A stretch of 64,000 nt of DNA from Pseudomonas sp. GR 6-02 (GTDB lineage: Bacteria > Pseudomonadota > Gammaproteobacteria > Pseudomonadales > Pseudomonadaceae), in NCBI RefSeq assembly GCF_001655615.1, contig NZ_CP011567.1, positions 4,101,001 through 4,165,000 of the forward strand, written 5' to 3'. The notes beneath the pieces are model-generated. The model made no database searches, was not told where the DNA came from, and saw nothing but the letters and a program-made list of their open reading frames with translations. The translations under genes and the position numbers were made by a program. This document shows, one piece after another, positions 46,817 through 56,465 of the stretch. Numbering within the stretch: position 1 is the stretch's first letter; each line of letters begins with the position of its first letter.

Positions 46817-46945
46817 ATGGGTTATATGGGTAACTGGAACGCCAACAAAGTGATCGACCTTGAACAACAGGAAGCGCCTACGCCAGAGCAGGTTGAAGAA
46901 CTGCAACTGACTGAGGCTGAACAGTCCGAACTGGAAGCCGTATAA
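46817..46945 (+). CDS. putative RiPP precursor peptide (42 residues)
   Basis: The peptide is MGYMGNWNANKVIDLEQQEA for residues 1-20 and PTPEQVEELQLTEAEQSELE then AV for 21-42. GAGAG lies 7 bases before the ATG. The first 11 residues are Gly/Tyr/Trp/Asn rich; the rest is acidic (11 Glu, 1 Asp) and likely helical, like RiPP recognition sequences. There is no Cys, and Ser/Thr occur only in the acidic part, so azole formation is unlikely. The core may be N-terminal with a C-terminal follower, as in bottromycin. A second ATG (46826, MGNWNANK) is in frame. It is followed by a hairpin and a YcaO gene. Too short for many gene callers. Confidence 0.75.
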   Translation: MGYMGNWNANKVIDLEQQEAPTPEQVEELQLTEAEQSELEAV

Positions 46946-46946
46946 A

Positions 46947-46972
46947 AAACGGGGGGCCGGCGCCCCCCGTTT
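46947..46972 (+). terminator. strong hairpin between precursor and YcaO gene (leaky terminator)
   Basis: AAACGGGGGGC and GCCCCCCGTTT form an 11-bp stem with a tiny loop, two bases after the precursor stop. The T-run is short (TTTCT), so read-through to the YcaO gene is expected. Such hairpins often raise the amount of precursor relative to its enzymes. Confidence 0.75.
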
Positions 46973-46988
46973 CTCGAGGGAGCGAACA

Positions 46989-48221
46989 ATGGGTTTCACA
47001 CTAGCCGAACGAGAACTCACCCTGGAGCAAGCTGAACAGCGGATTCACGCTGAACTTGATAGCTTGGGCCTGCGTGTCGACACCCGCACACTGGGCCAGC
47101 AGATTGTCGCGGTCCATGCCTCTGCCAGCTCCAGCGATCAGCACCACACCGCCAGGGGATCAGGTAAAGGCTACCCGCGCCACGCCCGTGTCGGTGCACT
47201 TTACGAAATGCTGGAACACTATTTAAGTGACCACTTGGATACATCCGACATTCACTATGTAGCCCCGCGCTATTTTTCCGACACATCACTATTTACCGAC
47301 GACACTGCCCTGGCACTTATCGCCGAACAACCCAATGCCATAACAGCCTGCCGACAGTATACGGATGTTCTAAAGCGCACTTCATTTACATACCCGGCCG
47401 CTTTATGCACACCCGGTTATTCACGACGAACACTGATACAAGACACAACCAACTATGGCGCACTGCAACGTTATGCCAGTAATAGCGGAACCGCTATTGG
47501 CGCAACTTACAACGAGGCGGTTTTGCATGCTGCCAATGAATGTATTGAGCGCGATGCGGTTTCGTTGTTCTTGCTGGAGCATTTCTACTACGAAAACCAC
47601 GCGCCCCTGCGCCGCGTCGCACGCACGTCCGATCACGACAAGCTGGGTCGGCTGTGGCTGGACGCCGAAGCGGAGATCGGTGCCGAGATCGTCCTTGTCG
47701 ACATCAGCACCGAATTCCTGCCGCGAACCTTTCTGGCCTTTTCAGCCGCGCCATGCACTCACCCGCGAGTCTTCGGCACCGGTTGCTCGATCGATGCCAG
47801 GCATGGCGCATGGCGAGCACTTACCGAACTGGTTCAGTTACATCTTTGGTCCTCTGAGCCTGAACTGAGAGACTATCTGAGCAACGCTCAGCGGCATCTG
47901 ACGGCCTTTCCTCGCCTGTTGCGCTGCCTGCGATTCGATCTGCATCCGCTGTTGAACCTGTGCGAGCAACAAACGGTAGTCTTGCCCGATGCTCGTGATG
48001 AACGACCATTGGCCGAGCAAATCAGCTTGCTGGCCGAAGACCTGCATCGGTATGGGCGCACGCTGGGCATTGCACCGCTTCACCAGACCGCCCTCGGCAC
48101 CACGCTGGTCAATGTCGTCATTCCGGGGCTGGAGCGATTTTTCGTAGTCTCCAGCGGCAATGTGGTTATCCCGCAGGCGCGGGGACGGCGCTTGGAAAGG
48201 CGACATGGAGTGCCGGCATGA
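46989..48221 (+). CDS. stand-alone YcaO-domain peptide-modifying enzyme
   Basis: YcaO enzymes use ATP to activate a backbone amide, giving azolines, thioamides or amidines. The 410-residue protein has GSGKGYPRHARVGALYEMLE (57-76; E73/E76), the hallmark NSGTAIGATYNEAVLHAANE plus CIERDA (165-190; E176, E184, E187) and, near 374, VNVVIPGLERFFVVSSG. It ends GRRLERRHGVPA, not the PxPxP of azoline cyclodehydratases. No E1-like, TfuA or ThiF partner is nearby. This fits a macroamidine or other partner-independent YcaO, acting on the peptide encoded at 46817. The start overlaps nothing upstream (GAGGGAG precedes the ATG); its stop overlaps the methyltransferase start. Confidence 0.9.
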   Translation: MGFTLAERELTLEQAEQRIHAELDSLGLRVDTRTLGQQIVAVHASASSSDQHHTARGSGKGYPRHARVGALYEMLEHYLSDHLDTSDIHYVAPRYFSDTSLFTDDTALALIAEQPNAITACRQYTDVLKRTSFTYPAALCTPGYSRRTLIQDTTNYGALQRYASNSGTAIGATYNEAVLHAANECIERDAVSLFLLEHFYYENHAPLRRVARTSDHDKLGRLWLDAEAEIGAEIVLVDISTEFLPRTFLAFSAAPCTHPRVFGTGCSIDARHGAWRALTELVQLHLWSSEPELRDYLSNAQRHLTAFPRLLRCLRFDLHPLLNLCEQQTVVLPDARDERPLAEQISLLAEDLHRYGRTLGIAPLHQTALGTTLVNVVIPGLERFFVVSSGNVVIPQARGRRLERRHGVPA

Positions 48222-49177
48222 ACGCTCGATCGGCAACGACTGCCCTCCATCGAGAACAGCGCTTGGCTCAATCCTTCGTCCGTCATGTGGCCTCCCCTGG
48301 CAAACTCGATCGTTACGTCGAGCCCTTGGGGCCGGGGCTCCATCAGCTCTTTGTTCTGCGCGTGAATGGCTGCGACTGGGTGGGCCGAAAAGTCCTGCAA
48401 CACACTGACACTGACGGCTGGCATATCAACAGCCTGCTCAGGCCCTGGATGTTGCTCGGACCGCTCGCTGAGTGGCATTGGGGCAATGAAGGTGCAGAGA
48501 TCTATTTTCGAGGAGTTACCCGACAAGAAAAGGAAACGGCTTTCCACGTTGCGCAGACTAAACCGGACAGCGAGGTGTGTTTCCCGCTTCCTGTCACTGA
48601 TGACACGGGCCTGGAGTTTGTTTGCCCGCCCGAATACTGGCAGTGCAATGAATCGCTCGCCAAGCAACTGGATGCCGACGAAAGCCACTTTCGCCAGCAT
48701 TGCGCAACGTTACTCAAGACGATATCGAGTCCCGGCGCGGTGATCCATGATCCGGCGTGCTCGACTGGGGAATTCATTGCGCACCTGGCCCGCGAACTCC
48801 CCGACCGACATTGCCTGGGCTCCGATCGTTCGGCGTCGATGATCGAACATGCAAAAAATCGTCATGGCACCTCATCTGCCGAATTTTATCTGGCCGATGC
48901 CCGAAACATTGCCTCTGCCGGCATCAAATGTGATGTGCTGATACTGCGTTTCCTCAATGCCGAAGTCATGACTCGCGCCGATGCGCAGCAGACATTGCAC
49001 GATATGGCACCGTGCGTGAATCCGGGAGGCACGATTATCGTTTTCGGCCATACGCCGGTACTGATTTCCGTTCCCTACATGGCCCAGATCCTGAAACTGC
49101 AGGTGATTTCCAGTGTAGCGGCCCGCCCCGGGCACACGGAGCTGTTCCAGTTCTACAGGCTGAAGGTTCCCATCTGA
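48218..49177 (+). CDS. class I SAM-dependent methyltransferase, RiPP operon
   Basis: The C-terminal half of this 319-residue protein is a Rossmann methyltransferase: motif I VIHDPACSTGEFIAHLAREL (175-194), motif II acidic GSDRSASMIEHA, then LADARNI and the post-motif CDVLILRFLNAEV. The first 165 residues are a separate domain that I do not recognise. It has REQRLAQSFVRHVASPGKLD and GPLAEWHWGNEGAEIYFRG and may bind the peptide. The start overlaps YcaO by four bases (ATGA) and the stop overlaps the hydrolase (TGATG), so the three enzymes are translationally coupled. The target may be a side chain or terminus of the modified peptide. Confidence 0.85.
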   Translation: MNARSATTALHREQRLAQSFVRHVASPGKLDRYVEPLGPGLHQLFVLRVNGCDWVGRKVLQHTDTDGWHINSLLRPWMLLGPLAEWHWGNEGAEIYFRGVTRQEKETAFHVAQTKPDSEVCFPLPVTDDTGLEFVCPPEYWQCNESLAKQLDADESHFRQHCATLLKTISSPGAVIHDPACSTGEFIAHLARELPDRHCLGSDRSASMIEHAKNRHGTSSAEFYLADARNIASAGIKCDVLILRFLNAEVMTRADAQQTLHDMAPCVNPGGTIIVFGHTPVLISVPYMAQILKLQVISSVAARPGHTELFQFYRLKVPI

Positions 49178-50055
49178 TGGTGGTCTCCCCGATCAATGGC
49201 TACTACCCGACTCGTGACGGCCACCATCTCTATTGGGAGCGGCACGGCACCCCCGGCAGCGAACCGATATTTTTCCTGCATGGCGGGCCGGGTGGTCGTA
49301 GCGCCCTCCATCATCTTGAGTTCTTCGATCTGCGATGTTTCGATATCATTTTGTTCGACCAGCGTGGCTGCGGGCGCTCCCTTCCCCTCGGCGAGCTCCA
49401 GCACAACAACACTGGGCTGTCCGTTGAAGACATCGATGCCCTGCGTCGGCATTTTGGTTTCGAAAAAATCAGTTTGCTGGGCATTTCATGGGGAAGCTGG
49501 TTGGCCATCCAATACCAGCATCGCTATCCCGACGCCATTCTGAAAACCACGTTGGTCTCGGTGTTCATACCATTTGTTGCGAACGTAAGCGCCTACGATA
49601 AAACCTTGAGCGAAGGTTTATCTCAATTCGCCATTGGCTCCCACGACACCAGTGCGCGGGGTATCTACCAGCTACTGGGCAATGGTTGCGAGGTGCAACA
49701 GCGTCAGGCTGCCATCCACTGGCTGCAGGCTATTTTGCAATTGAACGGGCAATCGATGTGCCCGCACGCACTCGAAGACTTCGTTGATGAAGAAGCGGTG
49801 CGCGCCATCTGCCTGGAGTTGCATTACCACGTTAATCACTATTTCTTCACACGGGCGGACGAGCGTCTCCGGGTCGATGCCGATACCCTGGTGATACAAG
49901 GCATCAAAGACACCTTCGGCATGTCCAGCGTACGTTGGCTTCGCCAGCGCCAGAACATCCGTTGTCGTCTGCTCCACGCCGGGCACAACGCCTTCGACCT
50001 CGCGGTAATGAGAACCGTACGCCAGTCGCTGAAACGAGAAAGTGGGCATAAATAG
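49177..50055 (+). CDS. alpha/beta hydrolase, prolyl-aminopeptidase type, RiPP operon
   Basis: A 292-residue alpha/beta hydrolase: oxyanion motif FFLHGGPGGRS (33-42), FDQRGCGRS (60-68), nucleophile elbow LGISWGSWLA with Ser104, acid in IQGIKDTFG and catalytic His270 in LHAGHNAFD. These match proline iminopeptidases (HGGPGG, GxSWGS). In this operon it could trim the peptide, or act like the bottromycin hydrolase BtmH, which epimerises a residue. It has no signal peptide, so it is cytoplasmic. Last gene of the operon; a terminator lies just beyond. Confidence 0.88.
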   Translation: MVVSPINGYYPTRDGHHLYWERHGTPGSEPIFFLHGGPGGRSALHHLEFFDLRCFDIILFDQRGCGRSLPLGELQHNNTGLSVEDIDALRRHFGFEKISLLGISWGSWLAIQYQHRYPDAILKTTLVSVFIPFVANVSAYDKTLSEGLSQFAIGSHDTSARGIYQLLGNGCEVQQRQAAIHWLQAILQLNGQSMCPHALEDFVDEEAVRAICLELHYHVNHYFFTRADERLRVDADTLVIQGIKDTFGMSSVRWLRQRQNIRCRLLHAGHNAFDLAVMRTVRQSLKRESGHK

Positions 50056-50080
50056 AAACGGCACCCGAAGGTGCCGTTCG
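50054..50080. terminator. bidirectional terminator, RiPP operon / ABC operon
   Basis: GAAACGGCACC CGAA GGTGCCGTTC follows the hydrolase stop directly. On the - strand it reads GAACGGCACC TTCG GGTGCCGTTTC, serving the convergent ABC transporter operon too. T-runs are weak on both sides. Confidence 0.65.
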
Positions 50081-50098
50081 ACGTCGCAGGCCGATCTG

Positions 50099-51841
50099 TT
50101 ACTTACGCGCCACCTCCCACGATTTCAGCAGTTCGGCATAGCTCACGGTTTCACCCTTGGGCTTCTCGTTAGCCAGTTTCGGCTTCGGTGCGCCCGGTTG
50201 GTCGAACCAGTATTGCGCGTCGCGTTCCGGGTTCATTTTCGGCGCGCAAGTGGCCTGGGCCTTGGAGCGTTCCAGACGGGTCATGATCGCGTCCTGATCC
50301 TTGGCCAGACCATCGAGCGCCTGTTGCGGGGTTTTCTCGCCGCTGGCGGCTTCGGCGATGTGGCTCCACCACAACTGTGCCAGACGCGGATAGTCCGGCA
50401 CGTTGGTGCCGGTCGGGGTCCATTGCACCCGCGCCGGGCTGCGATAGAACTCGACCAGGCCACCGAGCTTCGGCGCCAGGTCGGTCATGGCTTGAGAGTT
50501 GATGTCCGACTCGCGGATCGGTGTCAGGCCGACGATGGTTTTCTTCAGCGACACGGTTTTCGAGGTCACGAACTGCGCGTACAGCCAGGCCGCGAGTTTC
50601 TGTTTCTCAGGCGTGGACTTCATGAATGTCCAGGAACCCACGTCCTGATACCCAAGCTTCATGCCCTCTTCCCAGTACGGCCCTCTCGGCGACGGCGCCA
50701 TGCGCCACTTCGGCGTACCGTCGGCGTTCACCACCGGCAGGCCCGGTTTGGTCATGTCGGCGGTAAAGGCGGAGTACCAGAAGATCTGTTGGGCAATGTT
50801 GCCCTGAGACGGTACCGGGCCAGACTCGGAAAAGGTCATGCCCGCTGCTTCCGGCGGCGCATAGGCCTTCATCCAGTCGACATATTTCTGCGTCGCGAAC
50901 ACCGCCGCCGGGCCGTTGGTATCGCCGCCACGGGTCACGCTGGAACCGACCGGATGGCAGTCCTCGACACGGATGCCCCACTCGTCCACCGGCAAGCCGT
51001 TGGGCAGCCCCTTGTCGCCGCCGCCGGCCATGGAGAACCAGGCATCGGTGAAGCGCCAGCCCAGGGATGGATCCTTCTTGCCGTAGTCCATGTGCCCGTA
51101 GATGCGTTTGCCGTCGATTTCCTTGACGTCTTCGCTGAAGAATTTGGCGATGTCTTCATAGGCCGACCAGTTCACTGGCACGCCCAATTCGTAGCCGTAC
51201 TTTTCCTTGAATTTTGCTTTCAGGTCCGCCCGATCGAACCAGTCGGCGCGGAACCAGTAAAGGTTGGCGAACTGCTGGTCGGGCAGCTGATAGATCTTGC
51301 CGTCCGGCGCGGTGGTGAAGGAAATGCCGATGAAGTCCTTGATGTCGAGGGTCGGCGAGGTGAAGTTCTTGCCTTCGTTGGCCATCAGGTCGGTGATCGA
51401 CTCGGTCTTGCCATAGCGAAAGTGCGTACCGATCAGGTCGGAGTCGTTGACCCAGCCGTCATAGATGCTCTTGTCCGACTGCATCACGGTCTGCAGCTTT
51501 TCCACCACATCGCCTTCTTGCAGCAAGTCGTGGGTGACTTTGATCCCGGTGATCTCGGTGAAGGCCTTGGCCAGCACCTTGGACTCGTATTCATGGGTGG
51601 TCAGGGTTTCCGAGACAACCTTGATGTCCATCCCGCGAAACGGCTCGGCCGCCTTGATGAACCACTTCAATTCCGCGAGTTGCTGATCGGCCGTCAAGGT
51701 GGACGGTTTGAATTCGCCGCCGATCCACTTTTTCGCAGCGTCTTCGTAGGCATCAGCCCAGGCCGATGCGCTCAATCCGCTGAGTGCCAGCATGGCTGCC
51801 AGTGAAATGCTATGTCGCAGCTTATTGTTTTTGTCGAACAT
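50099..51841 (-). CDS. ABC transporter substrate-binding protein (GlpV-like, glycerol type)
   Basis: A 580-residue periplasmic solute-binding protein with a Sec signal (LRHSISLAAMLALSGLSASA, cleavage before DAYED). Like the large binding proteins of the rhizobial GlpSTPQUV glycerol system it is much longer than usual and contains WFIKAAEPFRGMDIKVVSET and LLQEGDVVEKLQTVMQSDKS. Start ATG 51841 has GAGGTC before it; a longer frame through DUF2160 is rejected. It is last in the six-gene operon. Substrate (glycerol or a related polyol) is inferred from operon content, not from binding residues. Confidence 0.85.
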   Translation of the reverse strand: MFDKNNKLRHSISLAAMLALSGLSASAWADAYEDAAKKWIGGEFKPSTLTADQQLAELKWFIKAAEPFRGMDIKVVSETLTTHEYESKVLAKAFTEITGIKVTHDLLQEGDVVEKLQTVMQSDKSIYDGWVNDSDLIGTHFRYGKTESITDLMANEGKNFTSPTLDIKDFIGISFTTAPDGKIYQLPDQQFANLYWFRADWFDRADLKAKFKEKYGYELGVPVNWSAYEDIAKFFSEDVKEIDGKRIYGHMDYGKKDPSLGWRFTDAWFSMAGGGDKGLPNGLPVDEWGIRVEDCHPVGSSVTRGGDTNGPAAVFATQKYVDWMKAYAPPEAAGMTFSESGPVPSQGNIAQQIFWYSAFTADMTKPGLPVVNADGTPKWRMAPSPRGPYWEEGMKLGYQDVGSWTFMKSTPEKQKLAAWLYAQFVTSKTVSLKKTIVGLTPIRESDINSQAMTDLAPKLGGLVEFYRSPARVQWTPTGTNVPDYPRLAQLWWSHIAEAASGEKTPQQALDGLAKDQDAIMTRLERSKAQATCAPKMNPERDAQYWFDQPGAPKPKLANEKPKGETVSYAELLKSWEVARK

Positions 51842-51888
51842 AGAGACCTCCTTTATGGGTTTCGGAGCAACATTGCCGAGCGATTCGA

Positions 51889-52161
51889 CTAGCCCCAACG
51901 CATCACAGCCAACAGCCACACCAGGGACAACGCGAACGCTATCCAGATGCTCCAGTCGGTGACGCCGATTACCAGCAAATGCAGGTAGGCGCTGCCGAGA
52001 AGACCGATAAACAGCCGATCGCCACGGGTGGTGGTAATCGGCAGAAAACCTTTTCGAAGAATGCTTGGCGAACGCAACTCCCAAGTCGTCATGCCCACCA
52101 GGATCAAGGCTATGACGCCGAAGAACGCCGCCGTCGGGCTGGTCCAACTCATCCATTCCAT
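51889..52161 (-). CDS. DUF2160 small membrane protein (GlpU-like)
   Basis: A 90-residue protein with three membrane segments: AAFFGVIALILVGMTTWEL, RLFIGLLGSAYLHLLVIGV and WSIWIAFALSLVWLLAVM. The N-terminus MEWMSWTSPTAAFFG is typical of DUF2160, the GlpU component found only in this ABC system. GAGGAA lies 8 bases before ATG 52161; ATG 52164 directly before it is also possible. The exact role in transport is unknown. Confidence 0.85.
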   Translation of the reverse strand: MEWMSWTSPTAAFFGVIALILVGMTTWELRSPSILRKGFLPITTTRGDRLFIGLLGSAYLHLLVIGVTDWSIWIAFALSLVWLLAVMRWG

Positions 52162-52171
52162 CATCAGTTCC

Positions 52172-52972
<801 letters not shown>

Positions 52973-52980
52973 GGCAGGCC

Positions 52981-53843
<863 letters not shown>

Positions 53844-53847
<4 letters not shown>

Positions 53848-54941
53848 GGCAGCACCTCCAGCAGGTAATCATCGGCATAGACCATCAACCACTGGGCCGG
53901 AAAACTGATGTACGCCGTGCCCTCGGGCACCGGTTTGTCTTCGGCCAGGCGTACTTTCAGCAGCACGCCGTCGAGGTTCAGGGTCATGATTTTGTAGGTG
54001 CCCAGGTCCTCGACGTGTACGACCTTTGCCCGCAACGCGTCATCAAAGGCTTCCTCCCACACATGAACGAACTCCGGACGGATGCCGACCTTCAGGGTTT
54101 TCCATTCGCTGTCGGCGATCCGTTGCTGCATCGCGTGGGACAACGGCAAGTGAGTCCCGGCAAAACCGACACCGCCGGCCTGCGGCTGGACGTCGATCAG
54201 GTTCATCCCCGGGCTGCCGATGAAATAGCCGACAAAGGTGTGGCTCGGCCGTTCGAACAATTCCCGTGGCGTACCGAACTGCACGATCTGCCCGCCGTAC
54301 ATCACCGCGATCTTGTCGGCGAAGGTCGAGGCTTCGAGCTGATCGTGGGTGACGTAGACCATGGTGATGTTGAACTGCTCGTGGATCTGCTTGAGCTTGC
54401 GCCGCAGCTTCCACTTCAGGTGCGGGTCGATCACCGTCAGCGGTTCATCGAAGAGGATCGCCGACACGTCATCGCGCACCAGCCCACGGCCCATGGAGAC
54501 TTTCTGCTTTTCATCGGCGGTGAGGTTACGCGCCTTCTTGTGCAGCAACGCCTGAAGGTCGAGGACTTCGGCGATTTCATGCACCTTGCTGAAAATCTTC
54601 GCTTCGACCATGCCCTGATTGCGCAGCGGGAAAGCCAGGTTGTCGAACACCGTCATGGTGTCGTAGACCACCGGAAACTGGAAAACCTGGGCGATGTTGC
54701 GCTTTTCCGGGGTCAGTTCGTTGACCACTTTGCTGTCGAACATCACCTGGCCCTGGGACGGGCTGAGCAACCCGGAAATGATGTTGAGCAAGGTCGACTT
54801 GCCGCACCCCGATGGCCCGAGCAGCGCATAGGCGCCGCCCTGCTCCCAGACGTGGTCCATCTCACGGATCGCGTAATCCTCAGGGCCGGCGGGTGTGCGG
54901 GTGTAGCTGTGGGCAAGGCTCTGCAAACGGATTTCGGCCAT
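53844..54941 (-). CDS. ABC transporter ATPase with degenerate signature (GlpT-like)
   Basis: A 365-residue MalK-like ATPase: Walker A GPSGCGKST (42-50), Walker B AILFDEPLTVID (161-172), H-loop His199 in MVYVTHDQLEAS and a C-terminal regulatory TOBE domain. The signature LSGGQ is replaced by LTADEKQKVS (140-149). Its partner at 54941 has the opposite pattern, so together they should form one working and one defective ATP site. The start overlaps the stop of that partner gene. Confidence 0.92.
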
Positions 54942-56035
54942 CAGGCAACCCTCGCAATACGGCGACCGGGCGCCTGGACCAGCCGCCCCTGCATATCGAA
55001 CACAAACAGTTTATGAGTCGGGATATAGATGCGAATCGGCGCATCGACGTCGTATTCGTGCACCCCCGGCAAGTGCAGCACCAACAGGAAATACTCGTTG
55101 CGCACGTGCAGGAAGGTTTCCGAACCGCTGATCTCGGCCACCTCGACGGTCACCGCCAGTTCCAGATCGTCGTCGTTGCTCGGCACCAGCGAGATATGGC
55201 TGGGACGCACGCCGAAACGGAACTCGCCCTCGCCCACCGGACGCAGATCGACGTTCAACGGGAAGTGCACGAAATTGGCGAAACTCACTTCGTTGCCGGC
55301 AATGCGCCCCGGCATCAGGTTGATCGGTGGCTCGGAGAACAACTCCGCCGCCAGCACGGTTTGCGGCTGGTGATAGACCTCGGAGGACTTGCCGCTCTGA
55401 ATCACCCGGCCTTCGTGAAGAATCGTCGTGGTGCCGCCCAGCGCCAGGGCTTCGTTGGGTTCGGTGGTGGCGTAAATCGCGATGGTATTGCGCGCCTTGA
55501 ACAGCTCGCGCATTTCCTGGCGCAGCTCTTCGCGCAGCTTGTAGTCGAGGTTGACCAGCGGCTCGTCGAACAGAATCAGCTCGGCGTCCTTGACCAGCGC
55601 CCGGGCCATGGCCGTGCGCTGTTGCTGGCCGCCGGAGAGCTCCAGTGGATGGCGCTGGAGGAATTTCTCGATGCGCAGCATCTTCGCGGTTTCCAGCACT
55701 TTGCTCTGGATCAGCTCATTGGCAACGCCGCCCTGACGCAGCGGCGAGGCGATGTTCTCGAACACCGTCATGGTCGGGTAATTGATGAACTGCTGATAGA
55801 CCATCGACACATTGCGCAAACGCACCGGGCGCTGGGTGACGTCGACGCCGTTCATCAGGATGCGGCCGCTGTCGGGTTTGTCCAGACCGGCCATCAGGCG
55901 CATGAGGCTGGTTTTGCCGGACAGCGTGCGACCGAGCAAAACGTTGAACGATCCGGGTTCGAAATTAAGGCACGCATCGTCGATCCAGGTCTGGCCTTCG
56001 ATGGTGCGGCTGACATGTTCCAGGATTAGTGACAT
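54941..56035 (-). CDS. ABC transporter ATPase with altered H-loop (GlpS-like)
   Basis: A 364-residue ATPase, first gene of the operon. Walker A is GRTLSGKT (35-42), signature canonical LSGGQQQR (133-140), Walker [13 protein letters not shown] (153-164). In the H-loop, [10 protein letters not shown] carries Thr191 where His is expected. A TOBE-like C-terminal domain follows. ATG 56035 ([15 protein letters not shown]) is chosen by family fit; an upstream start would extend it by ten residues. A sigma-54 promoter lies just upstream. Confidence 0.92.
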   Translation of the reverse strand: MSLILEHVSRTIEGQTWIDDACLNFEPGSFNVLLGRTLSGKTSLMRLMAGLDKPDSGRILMNGVDVTQRPVRLRNVSMVYQQFINYPTMTVFENIASPLRQGGVANELIQSKVLETAKMLRIEKFLQRHPLELSGGQQQRTAMARALVKDAELILFDEPLVNLDYKLREELRQEMRELFKARNTIAIYATTEPNEALALGGTTTILHEGRVIQSGKSSEVYHQPQTVLAAELFSEPPINLMPGRIAGNEVSFANFVHFPLNVDLRPVGEGEFRFGVRPSHISLVPSNDDDLELAVTVEVAEISGSETFLHVRNEYFLLVLHLPGVHEYDVDAPIRIYIPTHKLFVFDMQGRLVQAPGRRIARVA

Positions 56036-56081
56036 GGCTCGGCCTTTTTTTATTTTTTGAGTCAAGCGACCGGAGCACTAC

Positions 56082-56097
56082 AGCGACATTCGTGCCA
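56082..56097 (-). promoter_or_regulatory. sigma-54 (-24/-12) promoter of the ABC operon
   Basis: On the - strand TGGCACGAATGTCGCT: the -24 GG and -12 GC are exactly 10 bases apart, and the left half is consensus TGGCACG. The only deviation is TCGCT for TTGCT. It would start RNA near 56071, about 36 bases before the ATPase gene. Confidence 0.75.
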
Positions 56098-56161
56098 GAA
56101 ATCTCAAGCGTTTGATTTGGCTGGAAATCCCATCAAACAAGATAAAAATCGCATTCGTTGC

Positions 56162-56232
56162 TGAACAGAAATGAACAACCGCGAATGAACAACTGAACAA
56201 TCCGGCGGTTGACAATGAACAATAGTGAACAA
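56162..56232. promoter_or_regulatory. array of six TGAACA repeats (probable activator sites)
   Basis: TGAACA at 56162, and TGAACAA at 56172, 56186, 56194, 56216 and 56226. Two pairs are spaced exactly 10 bp. They lie 65-135 bp upstream of the sigma-54 promoter, the usual place for enhancer-binding proteins such as the one encoded at 56466. Confidence 0.65.
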
Positions 56233-56282
56233 CACTCTACGGATGCTTTAGCAAAACGATTACTCGAATCCCCCACATCCTG

Positions 56283-56415
56283 TGTAGCAGCTGGCGAAGC
56301 CTGCGTTCGGCGACGCAGTCGTCGTAAGACCTGTTTGCGTGGTCGTCCTGATACACCGCGACGCCTGATTTCACGACGACTGCGTCGCCGAACGCAGGCT
56401 TCGCCAGCTGCTACA
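56283..56415. repeat. inverted repeat with perfect 43-bp arms
   Basis: Arms 56283-56325 and 56373-56415 are exact reverse complements; each starts TGTAGCAGCTGGCGAAGCCT from its outer end, followed by GCGTTCGGCGACGCAGTCGT. The spacer is 47 bp. It looks like a REPIN of a different family from those at 14915 and 38072. It ends 51 bases before the regulator ATG. Confidence 0.88.
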
Positions 56416-56465
56416 TGAAGCGTGTTACTCATAACAAAAATAATAATGCCCAGAGATCGACCGCC

